A DNA stretch of 64,000 nucleotides from Pseudodonghicola flavimaris (GCF_030164425.1 NZ_JASNJD010000020.1:32317-96316); one strand, 5' to 3'; positions 18,281-28,019 are shown, counted from the first letter of the stretch. Notes: a model not told the origin generated them from the sequence alone. A program made the numbers and translations.

Positions 18281-19042
18281 TCAGGTGAACTGCTCCGAGA
18301 TCAGACGCTCTTCCAGCCCGTGGCCCGGATCGAACAGGATCCGATGGCGCACCTTCGGCTCCGAGCGGATTTCCACCCAGTCGATGTCCATGATCGAGAT
18401 GGAATCAGCATCCGCCATCACCGGGCGTTTTTCCGGTTCCAGCACGTCGAAACGCACCTTGGCGGTCTTCGGCAGCAGCGCCCCGCGCCAGCGGCGCGGC
18501 CGGAACGCGGCGATCGCGGTCAGCGCCAGCACATCCGACCCGATCGGCAGGATCGGCCCATGCGCCGAATAATTGTAGGCCGTCGAGCCCGCCGGGGTCG
18601 ACAGCAGCGCGCCGTCGCAGACCAGTTCGGCCAGCCTGAGCCGACCGTCGACGCTGATCTTCAGCTTCGCCGCCTGCGGCCCGGCCCGGAGCAGCGAGAC
18701 CTCGTTGATCGCCAGCGCCTCGTGCCGCCGGCCTTCCCGGTCCACCGCCACCATCGCCAGCGGATTGATGATCTCCTCCTCGGCGGCGGCCAGCCGGGTT
18801 TTCAGATCGTCCTCGCTGTATTCATTCATCAAAAAGCCGATGGTGCCGCGATTCATCCCGTAGACCGGCGCCGACAGCCCCGCCGTCGCATGCAGCGTGC
18901 GCAGCATGAACCCGTCGCCCCCCAGCGCCACGATCACATCGGCCGCCTCTGGGGTGACATCGCCATAGCGTCCGATCAGCTCGGTACGCGCCGCCTGCGC
19001 CACCGGCGCCTGACTGGCCAGGAACGCGATTTTCAGAGTCAT
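18281..19042 (-). CDS. nadK: NAD kinase
   Basis: A 253-residue enzyme phosphorylating NAD to NADP. The diagnostic G-G-D-G (41-44) is followed by M-N-R-G-T-I-G-F-L-M-N-E, the N-E-V-S-L-L-R segment and T-P-A-G-S-T-A-Y-N. The length fits the short bacterial form. The open frame runs on to 20365 antisense to glyA and has no meaning there; the ATG at 19042 starts the T-L-K-I-A-F-L strand of the Rossmann domain. It is divergent from glyA. Confidence 0.95.
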   Translation of the reverse strand: MTLKIAFLASQAPVAQAARTELIGRYGDVTPEAADVIVALGGDGFMLRTLHATAGLSAPVYGMNRGTIGFLMNEYSEDDLKTRLAAAEEEIINPLAMVAVDREGRRHEALAINEVSLLRAGPQAAKLKISVDGRLRLAELVCDGALLSTPAGSTAYNYSAHGPILPIGSDVLALTAIAAFRPRRWRGALLPKTAKVRFDVLEPEKRPVMADADSISIMDIDWVEIRSEPKVRHRILFDPGHGLEERLISEQFT

Positions 19043-19207
19043 GGCAGGGGTTTCCGGTGTTGCGCAATCGGTTCCGAAACAAACATACCTTTCCCGTCTT
19101 GACCAGCCTTGCCGCCGCATCCCGCCGAAACGTCGCATTCCGGGCTTTTCGTAGCCCCGCCTTTCCAGTAGGAACGCCGCCATCCACCGCAGATGATGGG
19201 AGTTACC

Positions 19208-20500
19208 ATGAGCGCGCCCAGTGAGACCGGCTTTTTCACCCAAACCCTCGCCGACCGCGATCCCGAGATCGCCAAGGCCATCGGCCTTGAGCTGGGCCGC
19301 CAGCGCGACGAGATCGAGCTGATCGCCAGCGAGAACATCGTCAGCGCCGCCGTGCTTGAAGCACAGGGCTCGATCATGACCAACAAATATGCCGAAGGCT
19401 ACCCCGGCAAGCGCTATTACGGCGGCTGCCAGTTCGTCGATATCGCCGAACAGCTGGCGATCGACCGGGCCAAACAGCTCTTCGGTTGTGACTTTGCCAA
19501 CGTGCAGCCGAACTCCGGCAGTCAGGCCAACCAGGGCGTGTTCCAGGCGCTGATCCAGCCCGGCGACACCATCCTGGGGATGAGCCTCGACGCCGGCGGC
19601 CACCTGACCCACGGCGCCAAGCCGAACCAGTCGGGCAAATGGTTCCACGCGGTGCAATACGGCGTGCGCCAGCAGGACCAGCGGATCGACTACGACCAGA
19701 TCCGCGAACTGGCCCAGGAAAACAAACCGAAGCTGATCGTCGCCGGCGGCTCGGCCATCCCGCGCCAGGTGGATTTCGCCAAGATGCGCGAGATCGCCGA
19801 CGAGATCGGCGCCTACCTGATGGTCGACATGGCGCATTTCGCCGGTCTGGTCGCCGGGGGTCAGCACCCCTCGCCCTTCCCGCATGCCCATGTGGTCACC
19901 ACCACCACCCACAAGACCCTGCGCGGTCCCCGTGGCGGCATGATCCTGACCAATGACGAGGCGATCGCCAAGAAGATCAACTCGGCCATCTTCCCCGGCA
20001 TCCAGGGCGGCCCGCTGATGCATGTGATCGCCGCCAAGGCGGTGGCCTTCGGCGAGGCACTGCGCCCCGAGTTCAAGGATTACGCCGCGCAGGTGGTCAA
20101 GAACGCCCAGGCGCTCGGCGATCAGCTGATGAAGGGCGGTCTCGACCTCGTCACCGGCGGTACCGATACCCATGTGCTGCTGGTCGACCTGCGCCCCAAA
20201 GGCGTGAAGGGCAATGAGACCGAGAAGGCGCTGGAACGCGCCCATATCACCTGCAACAAGAACGGCGTGCCCTTCGATCCGGAAAAACCCACCGTCACCT
20301 CGGGTGTGCGGCTCGGCTCCCCCGCCGGCACCACCCGCGGCTTCAAGGAGGCCGAGTTCCGCCAAATCGCCGACTGGATCATCGAGGTTGTCGACGGGCT
20401 TGCCGCCAATGGCGCCGAAGGCAATGCCGAGGTCGAGGAAAAGGTCAAAGCCGAAGTGGCCGCGCTCTGCGCCCGCTTCCCGCTCTACCCCGCGCTCTGA
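19208..20500 (+). CDS. glyA: serine hydroxymethyltransferase
   Basis: A 430-residue PLP enzyme that interconverts serine and glycine with tetrahydrofolate. Landmarks are L-I-A-S-E-N near residue 38, [13 protein letters not shown] near 60, and the PLP lysine in [11 protein letters not shown] near 235. Two ATGs precede; the one at 19208 has GGGAG at proper distance. A hairpin terminator follows at 20524. Confidence 0.97.
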   Translation: MSAPSETGFFTQTLADRDPEIAKAIGLELGRQRDEIELIASENIVSAAVLEAQGSIMTNKYAEGYPGKRYYGGCQFVDIAEQLAIDRAKQLFGCDFANVQPNSGSQANQGVFQALIQPGDTILGMSLDAGGHLTHGAKPNQSGKWFHAVQYGVRQQDQRIDYDQIRELAQENKPKLIVAGGSAIPRQVDFAKMREIADEIGAYLMVDMAHFAGLVAGGQHPSPFPHAHVVTTTTHKTLRGPRGGMILTNDEAIAKKINSAIFPGIQGGPLMHVIAAKAVAFGEALRPEFKDYAAQVVKNAQALGDQLMKGGLDLVTGGTDTHVLLVDLRPKGVKGNETEKALERAHITCNKNGVPFDPEKPTVTSGVRLGSPAGTTRGFKEAEFRQIADWIIEVVDGLAANGAEGNAEVEEKVKAEVAALCARFPLYPAL

Positions 20501-20523
20501 TCCGCATCGCGGTCAGGTTTCAG

Positions 20524-20550
20524 ACGGCCGTCCTCCCGGGGGCGGCCGTT
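20524..20550 (+). terminator. hairpin terminator after glyA
   Basis: ACGGCCG (20524-20530) and CGGCCGT (20543-20549) form a 7-bp stem, followed by a short TTTC tract, 23 bases past the stop. Confidence 0.65.
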
Positions 20551-20591
20551 TCGCGTTGCCGGCGCCCTACCCCGGAGAGACCGCCCCGGTC

Positions 20592-20640
20592 CTTTTCTGG
20601 CTGAAAATATCCTCGCCGAAGGCCCGTGCCAAAGGCGCGG
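20592..20640 (+). repeat. dispersed intergenic repeat, degenerate copy 6
   Basis: It holds CTTTTCTGGCTGAAAATATCC, the lead and core of the family, then a GGCCCGTGCC segment. The GGGGGCAG…CCCCC end is missing. It lies between convergent genes like the other copies. Confidence 0.5.
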
Positions 20641-21015
20641 TCAGAGAAAGCCGCGCCAGCGCAGGACGACGATCAGAAGGGCGAACCACAGCAGGATATT
20701 GACCGCCAGCCCCCCCAGCATGCCCAGCCACCAGCCCAGACGCCGGTCGGCCAGATCGATGGCCTTCAGATGGCGGCCGACCTCATCGGCCGCCTGCCCC
20801 AGGTCGCCGGTCGCCAGCGTCAGCCGCAGCTTCGGATGATCGGCGAAGCGCTCGGCCGCGGCCAGCCGGTCGGCCTGGTGGCGGATGTGCCGGGGCAGAT
20901 GCCGGCGCGCCGGTTTCAGCGCCGCCGTCAGGGTGCCGCCCTTCACCCCCAGCTTCTGATGCAGAAGCCGGGTGATCTCGGCGATACGGGTTTCGAGCGA
21001 AGCGGAATCGGTCAC
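20641..21015 (-). CDS. small membrane protein of unknown function
   Basis: A 124-residue protein with a basic, helical N-terminal half and one C-terminal membrane span, L-G-W-W-L-G-M-L-G-G-L-A-V-N-I-L-L-W-F-A (about 93-117). It ends with Arg-rich residues, so it is probably tail-anchored with the bulk in the cytoplasm. The start is GTG at 21015 with GAGG about 12 bases upstream. I do not recognise the family. It is divergent from the alpha/beta hydrolase. Confidence 0.6.
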   Translation of the reverse strand: MTDSASLETRIAEITRLLHQKLGVKGGTLTAALKPARRHLPRHIRHQADRLAAAERFADHPKLRLTLATGDLGQAADEVGRHLKAIDLADRRLGWWLGMLGGLAVNILLWFALLIVVLRWRGFL

Positions 21016-21161
21016 GGCAACGGGCCTCGGGCAGCGGCGAACCCGGGGAGAGTAGCGATGCCCGACGGCAGGCTCAATGCCCCGCGCGAAAGCGGCCTCC
21101 GCACAGGGGCGGCGCGCGATGGGGCTGGCGCGGCCGATCGCGCAGCGCTATCACCAAGGCC

Positions 21162-21920
21162 ATGCTGAACACTATTCTTCACGGCACCCCCACCGCGGAG
21201 CCGCCGCTCCTGATCGCCCACGGGCTGTTCGGATCGGGCCGCAACTGGGGCGTCATCGCCAAACGCCTGTCGGACGAACGCCAGGTGATCGCCGTCGACA
21301 TGCGCAACCACGGTCAGAGCCCGTGGTCGCCGCAGCACGGCTATGCCGATCTGGCCGCCGATCTGGCCGAGGTGATCGCCGCCCACGGCGGCCGGGCCGA
21401 TGTGCTGGGCCATTCGATGGGCGGCAAGTCGGCGATGATGCTGGCGCTGGGGCATGGCGATCTGGTCCGCAAGCTCATCATCGGCGACATCGCCCCGGTG
21501 GCCTATGGCCACAGCCAGGCCCATCATATCACCGCGATGCGAGCGGTGGATTTCAGCACGGTGGAACGCCGCTCGGACGCAGAAGCGCAGCTGGCCGCCC
21601 AGGGGGTGGAGAAGGCGCTGCAGAGCTTCTTCACCCAGTCGCTCGACCTCAAGGACAGGCGCTGGCGGCTGAACCTCGATGTGCTCGAAGCCGAGATGCC
21701 GAAGATCCTCTCCTTCCCAGAGGTCACCGGGCATTGGGACGGCCCGGCGCTGTTTCTCTCCGGGGCCGAGTCGGATTACGTCAAGCCGGAGTACCGACCC
21801 AAGATCCGGGCGCTGTTTCCGAACGCACGTTTTGCCAAGCTGGCCGGCGCCGGCCATTGGCTGCACGCGGACAAGCCGCGGGAGTTCGAGGCGACAGTGC
21901 GCGCCTTTCTGAACGCCTGA
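21162..21920 (+). CDS. alpha/beta-fold hydrolase, YbfF-like esterase
   Basis: A 252-residue alpha/beta hydrolase. The nucleophile elbow G-H-S-M-G-G places Ser85. The oxyanion region H-G-L-F-G-S-G-R-N-W is at 20-29, D-M-R-N-H-G-Q-S near 47, and the catalytic His in G-A-G-H-W-L-H near 232. The pattern matches the YbfF acyl-CoA/thioester esterase subgroup rather than haloalkane dehalogenases. The natural substrate is not known. A double hairpin lies just downstream. Confidence 0.85.
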   Translation: MLNTILHGTPTAEPPLLIAHGLFGSGRNWGVIAKRLSDERQVIAVDMRNHGQSPWSPQHGYADLAADLAEVIAAHGGRADVLGHSMGGKSAMMLALGHGDLVRKLIIGDIAPVAYGHSQAHHITAMRAVDFSTVERRSDAEAQLAAQGVEKALQSFFTQSLDLKDRRWRLNLDVLEAEMPKILSFPEVTGHWDGPALFLSGAESDYVKPEYRPKIRALFPNARFAKLAGAGHWLHADKPREFEATVRAFLNA

Positions 21921-21922
21921 GT

Positions 21923-21966
21923 GTCGCCCCCAAAGAGGGGCGACGCGCGCGCCGCAGGCGGCGCGC
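21923..21966. terminator. double hairpin between convergent genes
   Basis: GTCGCCCC (21923-21930) pairs with GGGGCGAC (21937-21944). GCGCGCCGC (21947-21955) pairs with GCGGCGCGC (21958-21966). Two adjacent strong hairpins separate the hydrolase from the rhodanese gene and could end transcription from both sides. Confidence 0.6.
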
Positions 21967-21974
21967 CAGACCGG

Positions 21975-22367
21975 TCACATGCCGGGATCGACCGGCTCCA
22001 CCATCGGGCCGCCGGCGTCTTTCCAGCCTTCCAGCCCGCCCATGTTGTAGACCTCGGCATAGCCCATGTCCTTCAGCAGCTTGCCGGCCAGCGCCGCGCG
22101 CCCGCCAGAGGCGCAATGCACCACGATGGGACGGTCGGTTCTCAGTTCCGGATCGTGGAACTGGCTGCCTTGGCTGGCACGGAAATCCAGCATGCCGCGC
22201 GGGATGTGATGCGCCCCCAGCGCATGACCCGATTTCTGCAGCTCGGGCGCATCGCGCACATCCAGCAGCAGTGCGCCCCCGGCGACCAGCTCCTGCGCCT
22301 TGGTGCCATCGATACGCGGCACCGCCGCATTGGCGGCATCCATCAGATCCTGCAACGTTACGGCCAT
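21975..22367 (-). CDS. rhodanese-like domain protein
   Basis: A 130-residue single rhodanese domain, a sulfur transferase fold acting on sulfane sulfur. The active loop is H-C-A-S-G-G-R with Cys85 and Arg90; L-L-L-D-V-R-D-A lies near 33 and G-G-L-E-G-W near 110. The ATG at 22367 starts the domain with GAGAGGAG upstream. The frame's longer reading covers the putR-side intergenic region. No partner gene is adjacent, so the sulfur acceptor is unknown. Confidence 0.88.
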   Translation of the reverse strand: MAVTLQDLMDAANAAVPRIDGTKAQELVAGGALLLDVRDAPELQKSGHALGAHHIPRGMLDFRASQGSQFHDPELRTDRPIVVHCASGGRAALAGKLLKDMGYAEVYNMGGLEGWKDAGGPMVEPVDPGM

Positions 22368-22512
22368 ATCCGGTCCACTCCTCTCTTCGATGTTTCGGCT
22401 GTCCTTCTGACTATCAGACGGACCGCCCCGCGTCTGCGGCAAAGATATTTCTCGCCTGCGACAAAACCACGACGGCCCAAAGCGCAGGCAGGGTCGGGCC
22501 CGCCCGCCGCCC

Positions 22513-23001
22513 TCAGTCCGCGCCCCCGGCGGTGCGCAGTGGCCCGTCTTCCTTGACCGCCTGCATGGCCACATAGGTCGAGGTGCCGGCAACATGCGGC
22601 AGGGTGGAGATCTTCTCTGCCAGCACCCGCCGGTAATCCGACATCGACCGGGTGCGCACCTTCATCAGATAATCGAAATTGCCAGCGATCAGATGCACCT
22701 GCTCGATCTCGCCGATCCGGGCGACCGCGGCGTTGAAGGCGGCCAGGGCCGCTTCGCGGGTGTCGGTCAGCCGCACCTCGACAAAGGCGATGTGATCGAG
22801 GCCGAGCCGGATCGGATCGACCAGCGCGCGATAGCCGGTGATGATCCCCTCCGCCTCCAGCCGCCGCAGCCGCGCCTGGGTTGGCGATTTCGACAGGCCG
22901 ATCCGGCGAGCGAGATCGGCGATGGACAGCCGCCCCTCCTCGGTCAGAACGTCCAGAATCGCCTGATCGAACCGGTCCAGATCAGGAAAGTTCATTTGCA
23001 T
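22513..23001 (-). CDS. putR: Lrp/AsnC-family regulator of proline utilisation
   Basis: A 162-residue Lrp-type protein with an N-terminal winged helix-turn-helix (about 10-60: L-S-I-A-D-L-A-R-R-I-G-L-S-K-S) and a C-terminal RAM ligand-binding domain with G-N-F-D-Y-L-M-K-V near 105. It is divergent from putA, as in Rhodobacter and Agrobacterium where PutR activates putA with proline. ATGs at 23001 and 22995 are both possible. A perfect palindrome at 23002-23021 touches its start, which suggests autoregulation. Confidence 0.9.
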   Translation of the reverse strand: MQMNFPDLDRFDQAILDVLTEEGRLSIADLARRIGLSKSPTQARLRRLEAEGIITGYRALVDPIRLGLDHIAFVEVRLTDTREAALAAFNAAVARIGEIEQVHLIAGNFDYLMKVRTRSMSDYRRVLAEKISTLPHVAGTSTYVAMQAVKEDGPLRTAGGAD

Positions 23002-23021
23002 TGAAAATTTCCAAATTTTCA
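23002..23021. promoter_or_regulatory. putR/putA operator palindrome
   Basis: TGAAAATTT-CC-AAATTTTCA is a perfect 9-bp inverted repeat abutting the putR start codon in the divergent putR/putA gap. AT-rich palindromes of this kind are typical Lrp-family sites. Confidence 0.6.
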
Positions 23022-23047
23022 GATCATATGGCTGCAGATATCAAATC

Positions 23048-23066
23048 ATCGGGCAAATGTCCCGAT
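23048..23066. promoter_or_regulatory. second inverted repeat in the putA promoter region
   Basis: ATCGGG-CAAATGT-CCCGAT is a perfect 6-bp inverted repeat 41 bases upstream of the putA start. It could be an operator or a leader hairpin. Confidence 0.4.
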
Positions 23067-23106
23067 AATCCGGATGTATGAAGGCGGAAATGCATCGGAG
23101 CCCGCC

Positions 23107-26100
23107 ATGACCACCCTCGATCCCGCAACGATCCACCAGATCGACGCCCAGACCTATGCCGACCCGCAGCAGCTGCTGCCGCAGCTGATCGCTCAGGCCG
23201 ATCTCTCCGACAGCGACCGCGCCGAGATCTGCGCCGATGCCGCGCAGCTGGTCCGCGAGATCCGCTCCAGCGCTGCGCCGGGGCTGATGGAGGTGTTTCT
23301 GGCCGAATACGGGCTCTCCACCGATGAGGGGATCGCGCTGATGTGCCTCGCCGAGGCGCTGCTCAGGGTGCCGGATGCCGAGACCATCGACGCGCTGATC
23401 GAGGACAAGATCGCCCCCAGCGACTGGGCGCGGCACATGGGCCATTCCAGCTCCCCGCTGGTCAATGCCTCCACCTGGGCGCTGATGCTGACCGGCCGGG
23501 TGCTGGACGACCGCCGCCCCAGCCCGGTCCGGGCGCTGAAAGGCGCGATCAAGCGGCTGGGAGAACCGGTGATCCGCACCGCCGTCGGCCGGGCGATGAA
23601 GGAAATGGGCCGGCAGTTCGTGCTGGGCGAGACCATCGTCGCGGCGATGAAACGGGCCGAGGTCATGCAGGCCAGGGGCTTCACCTATTCCTACGACATG
23701 CTGGGAGAGGCGGCCCGGACCGAGGCCGACGCCGCCCGCTATCACCTGTCCTATTCTCGCGCCATCACCGCGATCGCGGAGGCCTGCAGCCATAACGACA
23801 TCCGCGACAACCCGGGCATTTCGGTCAAGCTCTCGGCGCTGCATCCGCGGTACGAGGTGGCGCAGCGCGCCAATGTGATGGACACCCTGGTGCCGCGCCT
23901 GCGGGCGCTGGCGCTGCTGGCCAAGGCGGCCAACATGGGGCTGAACGTCGACGCGGAAGAGGCCGACCGGCTGACGCTGTCGCTGGAGGTGATCGACCAG
24001 GTGCTGGCAGAACCGGCGCTGGCCGGCTGGGACGGTTTCGGTGTGGTGGTCCAGGCCTACGGGCCGCGCACCGGGGTGACGATCGACACGCTCTACCGGA
24101 TGGCAGAGCGGCACGACCGCAGGATCATGGTGCGGCTGGTCAAGGGTGCCTATTGGGACACCGAGGTGAAGCGCGCCCAGGTGATGGGGATGGCCGGCTT
24201 TCCGGTCTTCACCCAGAAGGCGGCCACCGATGTCTCCTATATCGCCAATGCCCGCAAGCTGCTGGGGATGACGGACCGGATCTATCCCCAGTTCGCCGGC
24301 CACAACGCCCATACCGTCAGCGCGATCCTGCACATGGCGGGCGACCGGCCGTTCGAATTCCAGCGACTGCACGGCATGGGCGAGACCCTGCACGATCTGG
24401 TCAAGGCGCGCCACGGCCACCGCTGCCGCATCTATGCGCCGGTGGGGGCGCATCGGGATCTGCTGGCCTATCTGGTGCGGCGGCTGTTGGAAAACGGCGC
24501 CAACTCATCCTTCGTCAATCAGATCGTCGATGACAGCGTGCCGCCGGAAACCGTCGCCGCCGACCCGTTCGAAGCGATCGCGGCCCCCACCCCATCGCTG
24601 CCCAACGGCACCGCGCTGTTCCAGCCGGAACGGCGCAATTCCCGCGGCTTCGATCTGCATCACCGGCCGACGCTGGAGACGATCGAGGCTGCCCGCGCGC
24701 CTTTCGCCGATCATCGCTGGACCGCCGCGCCACTGCTGGCCGGCCCGGCCGCGCCGATGCCGCCACAGCCAGTCGCCAACCCGGGCCGGCCCGACGATCA
24801 GCCCGGCACCGTCGCCTGCGCCAGCCCGGCAGATGTGGAAACCGCGCTGAGCCGCGCCCGGCCCTGGGACGCGCCGGCGGCGGACCGGGCGGCGGTACTC
24901 ACCCGCGCCTCCGATCTTTACGAGGCGCATTTCGGCGAGATCTTCGCGCTTCTCGCCCGCGAGGCCGGCAAAGGCCTGCCCGACGCGGTGGCAGAGCTGC
25001 GCGAGGCGGTGGATTTCCTGCGCTACTACGCCACCCATATGCCCGATGCGGCGCCGGTGGGGAGCTTCACCTGCATCAGCCCGTGGAACTTCCCGCTGGC
25101 GATTTTCACCGGCCAGATCGCCGCGGCGCTCGCCACCGGTAACGCGGTTCTGGCGAAGCCCGCCGAGCAGACGCCGTTGATCGCCCATCGCGCGGTGGAA
25201 CTTCTGCACGAGGCCGGCGTTCCGCGCAGCGCGCTGCAGCTGCTGCCGGGCTTCGGCGATATCGGTGCCGCGCTCACTTCCGATCCGCGGGTGGGCGGCG
25301 TTGCCTTCACCGGCTCCACCGACACCGCGCTGAAGATCCGCGCCACCATGGCCAATGCGCTCGCCCCCGGGGCGCCGCTGATCGCCGAGACCGGCGGGCT
25401 GAACGCGATGATCGTCGATTCCACCGCCCTGCCGGAACAGGCGGTGCAGGCGATTGTCGAGAGCGCCTTTCAATCCGCCGGTCAGCGCTGTTCCGCGCTG
25501 CGCTGCCTCTATGTGCAGGAAGAGATCGCCGACGATCTGCTGAGCATGCTGAAAGGCGCCATGGCGGTGCTGCGACTGGGCGACCCCTGGCAGCTTTCCA
25601 CCGATGTGGGACCGGTGATCGACGCCGAGGCGCTGGCCGATATCGCAACCCATATCGACCGCGCCCGCGCCAGGGGGCGGGTGCTGGAGGAACTGCGCGT
25701 GCCGCAGGGCGGCACCTTCGTATCTCCGACTCTGATCTCGGTCGATGGCATCGGCGATCTGGAAAAAGAAATCTTCGGCCCGGTTCTGCATGTCGCCCGC
25801 TTCCGCGCCGGCGATCTGGACCGGGTGATCGACGAGATCAACGCCACCGGCTACGGGCTGACCTTCGGACTGCAGACCCGGATCGACGACCGTGTCCAGC
25901 ATGTGACCGAGCGGCTGCAGGCCGGCAATATCTATGTCAACCGCAACCAGATCGGCGCCATCGTCGGCAGCCAGCCGTTTGGCGGCGAGGGGATGAGCGG
26001 CACCGGTCCCAAGGCGGGCGGGCCGAATTATCTGCCGCGGTTCTGCGCCCTGCCCCGTGAGCGGGCGGACGAAACCTGGGCCGGGGCAATGGCCGATTTG

Positions 26101-26517
26101 CCGACGCCAGCCGGCGCCGCGGGCCCCGCCAGCTCCATCACCCTGCCCGGCCCGACCGGGGAATCGAACCGGCTGATGCTGGTGGCGCGGCCGCCGCTCC
26201 TCTGCCTCGGGCCCGGTGCGACCGCGGCGGAGGCGCAAGCCCGCGCGGTCGAGGATCTGGGCGGCCGGGCGATCCGCGCCAGCGGCGACATCGATCCCGC
26301 ACGGCTGGAGACGGCGGCGGAAATCGGCGGCGTGCTCTGGTGGGGGGATGACGCGACGGCCCGGCGGATCGAGCTGGCGCTGGCCCGGCGGCAAGGTCCG
26401 ATCGTGCCTCTGATCGCCGGGCGCCCCGATGTGGCCCGGGTGCGCGGCGAACGCCATATCTGCGTCGACACCACCGCCGCCGGCGGCAATGCCGCCCTGC
26501 TCGGCGGCATGAGCTGA
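23107..26517 (+). CDS. putA: bifunctional proline dehydrogenase / glutamate-semialdehyde dehydrogenase
   Basis: A 1136-residue PutA that oxidises proline to glutamate in two steps, with FAD and then NAD. Residues about 1-460 are the proline dehydrogenase barrel, including M-V-R-L-V-K-G-A-Y-W-D and Y-P-Q-F-A-G-H-N-A-H-T. Residues about 500-990 are the aldehyde dehydrogenase, with general-base Glu in A-E-T-G-G-L-N-A and nucleophile Cys in A-G-Q-R-C-S-A-L-R. The last ~120 residues form the usual C-terminal extension. There is no ribbon-helix-helix domain, so regulation rests on the divergent putR. The ATG at 23107 has GGAG upstream. Confidence 0.96.
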   Translation: MTTLDPATIHQIDAQTYADPQQLLPQLIAQADLSDSDRAEICADAAQLVREIRSSAAPGLMEVFLAEYGLSTDEGIALMCLAEALLRVPDAETIDALIEDKIAPSDWARHMGHSSSPLVNASTWALMLTGRVLDDRRPSPVRALKGAIKRLGEPVIRTAVGRAMKEMGRQFVLGETIVAAMKRAEVMQARGFTYSYDMLGEAARTEADAARYHLSYSRAITAIAEACSHNDIRDNPGISVKLSALHPRYEVAQRANVMDTLVPRLRALALLAKAANMGLNVDAEEADRLTLSLEVIDQVLAEPALAGWDGFGVVVQAYGPRTGVTIDTLYRMAERHDRRIMVRLVKGAYWDTEVKRAQVMGMAGFPVFTQKAATDVSYIANARKLLGMTDRIYPQFAGHNAHTVSAILHMAGDRPFEFQRLHGMGETLHDLVKARHGHRCRIYAPVGAHRDLLAYLVRRLLENGANSSFVNQIVDDSVPPETVAADPFEAIAAPTPSLPNGTALFQPERRNSRGFDLHHRPTLETIEAARAPFADHRWTAAPLLAGPAAPMPPQPVANPGRPDDQPGTVACASPADVETALSRARPWDAPAADRAAVLTRASDLYEAHFGEIFALLAREAGKGLPDAVAELREAVDFLRYYATHMPDAAPVGSFTCISPWNFPLAIFTGQIAAALATGNAVLAKPAEQTPLIAHRAVELLHEAGVPRSALQLLPGFGDIGAALTSDPRVGGVAFTGSTDTALKIRATMANALAPGAPLIAETGGLNAMIVDSTALPEQAVQAIVESAFQSAGQRCSALRCLYVQEEIADDLLSMLKGAMAVLRLGDPWQLSTDVGPVIDAEALADIATHIDRARARGRVLEELRVPQGGTFVSPTLISVDGIGDLEKEIFGPVLHVARFRAGDLDRVIDEINATGYGLTFGLQTRIDDRVQHVTERLQAGNIYVNRNQIGAIVGSQPFGGEGMSGTGPKAGGPNYLPRFCALPRERADETWAGAMADLPTPAGAAGPASSITLPGPTGESNRLMLVARPPLLCLGPGATAAEAQARAVEDLGGRAIRASGDIDPARLETAAEIGGVLWWGDDATARRIELALARRQGPIVPLIAGRPDVARVRGERHICVDTTAAGGNAALLGGMS

Positions 26518-26665
26518 CAGCACCCGGCCCGGTTCGGACAGAGCGGCGGAGACCCTCCGCCTATCGCCACCGATCCGCCGCGAGGAGGTATCCGGCCCTC
26601 GGGCCGCGAAGGTCACGCGGCGGCCGTCTCACCGGGACCGCGCCCCGGGAACAGCAGCGCCGCGG

Positions 26666-27079
26666 TCAGTCCAGAACCTCGACGACAACGAAGCGTTCCC
26701 AGACCACCTGCATGTCCTGGGAAAACCCGCCGTTCCGGGCGAAATACCCGCTGTGCCCTTCCTGCCAGCCGGCCAGGCTGTCGTCCTCACCCTCCGCCAG
26801 GGCCATCGCCTCGCTCACCTCATCGAACCGGCACTGGATGATCTCCACCGTCTCGATGACCAGCGCCGGGGCACCGTTCCAGGTCAGCGCGATATCGCGC
26901 CGCCCGACGACCGGCATGGGCTCCCCCGCCTGATAGTCCCGCAGGGCGCCGCAGGTGGCGACTTTCCTTCCGGCACGGACGAGGGCGAGCAGCGCATTGC
27001 ACAAGGCGGCACTGTCACCAAATCTGAACGTTTCAGCCCCGGGGTAGCGCTGTTTAAGCGCGGCAAGCGTTTCCGGCAC
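26666..27079 (-). CDS. ASCH domain protein
   Basis: A 137-residue protein of the ASCH/PUA-like superfamily, whose members bind RNA or modified nucleosides. The family signature appears as A-G-R-K-V-A-T-C-G-A-L near residue 35, then V-V-G-R-R-D-I-A-L-T-W and E-G-H-S-G-Y-F. The start is GTG at 27079 with GGAAAGG upstream; the longer frame is not conserved. Some family members are amidohydrolases of N4-acetylcytidine, but they are shorter, so I do not assign that activity. It is divergent from the rhomboid gene. Confidence 0.75.
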   Translation of the reverse strand: MPETLAALKQRYPGAETFRFGDSAALCNALLALVRAGRKVATCGALRDYQAGEPMPVVGRRDIALTWNGAPALVIETVEIIQCRFDEVSEAMALAEGEDDSLAGWQEGHSGYFARNGGFSQDMQVVWERFVVVEVLD

Positions 27080-27275
27080 AGAGGCGGACCTTTCCCTTTG
27101 TTCCCTCCCGGACTGTGCACATTCCGCCCTGTCCCCGCAGCCCGAAAACGGGGGCTGTTTCCACCAGGGCGGTCCCGCGCGTCCGCCGGCGGCCCTTCGC
27201 CGGCAGGCGGCGACATCCGCCCGGCGCGGCGGCAGGCGCTTGACCTTGGCAGGCTTTGCCCGCAGCCTCGGCCCC

Positions 27276-28019
27276 ATGTTTCCGATCCGCGATCACAACC
27301 CTTCCCGGAGCACGCCCTATGTCGTTTACGCGCTGATCGCGCTGAACGCGGCGATCTTCTTCAGCTACTGGACGCTGCCGGAACGGCAGATCATGCAGAC
27401 GGTGTTCCTGCCCTATGCGCTGTTCCCGGTCCGGCTGAGCTATGGCGAAGGCTATGCGACGCTGATCACCTCTACCTTTCTGCATGGCGGGCTGATGCAT
27501 CTGGCCGGCAACATGCTGTTTCTGTGGATCTTCGGCGACAATCTGGAAGATCAGATGGGTCATGTGGGGTTCTTGCTGTTCTACCTCGCCTGCGGCACCG
27601 GCGCCGGGCTGATCCACGTGGCGGCCGCCCCCGGATCCCAGGTGCCGACGGTCGGCGCCTCCGGCGCCATCGCCGGGGTGATGGGCGGCTACCTGCTGCT
27701 CTACCCCAGGGCGCGGGTCGATATCCTGCTGATCCTGATCATCTTCTTCCGCATCTTCACCGTCCCGGCCTGGCTGATGCTGGGGCTCTGGCTTGCCATG
27801 CAGTTCATCGGCGGGCTGGAGGCCGACCCGACCCAGGGCGGGGTCGCCTATTGGGCGCATACCGGCGGTTTCGCGGTGGGGCTGATCCTGACGCTGCCGC
27901 TGTGGCTGCGCCGCGGCGGCCCTGGTTTCTGGGCCGCACAGCGGGGCCAGCCCGCCAATCCCGCCGCCCGCTACCGCTATGGCACCAGCCACATCCCAAA
28001 GGTTCCGAGACGCCGATGA
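27276..28019 (+). CDS. rhomboid-family intramembrane serine protease
   Basis: A 247-residue polytopic membrane protease with about six helices. The catalytic dyad is Ser129 in V-G-A-S-G-A and His195 in Y-W-A-H-T-G-G. H-L-A-G-N-M (75-80) supplies the conserved His and Asn of the oxyanion region. It cleaves membrane-spanning segments of client proteins, none of which is evident nearby. The ATG at 27276 begins the domain; no good ribosome site is visible, and the first 36 bases of the longer frame may be leader. Its stop overlaps the GFA gene start by 4 bases (ATGA). Confidence 0.9.
   Translation: MFPIRDHNPSRSTPYVVYALIALNAAIFFSYWTLPERQIMQTVFLPYALFPVRLSYGEGYATLITSTFLHGGLMHLAGNMLFLWIFGDNLEDQMGHVGFLLFYLACGTGAGLIHVAAAPGSQVPTVGASGAIAGVMGGYLLLYPRARVDILLILIIFFRIFTVPAWLMLGLWLAMQFIGGLEADPTQGGVAYWAHTGGFAVGLILTLPLWLRRGGPGFWAAQRGQPANPAARYRYGTSHIPKVPRRR

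Noticed and set aside
18281..20365. A 694-residue minus-strand open frame across nadK and glyA
   Set aside because: Beyond 19042 it is antisense to glyA, a common artefact of GC-rich codon bias; only the NAD kinase part is real.
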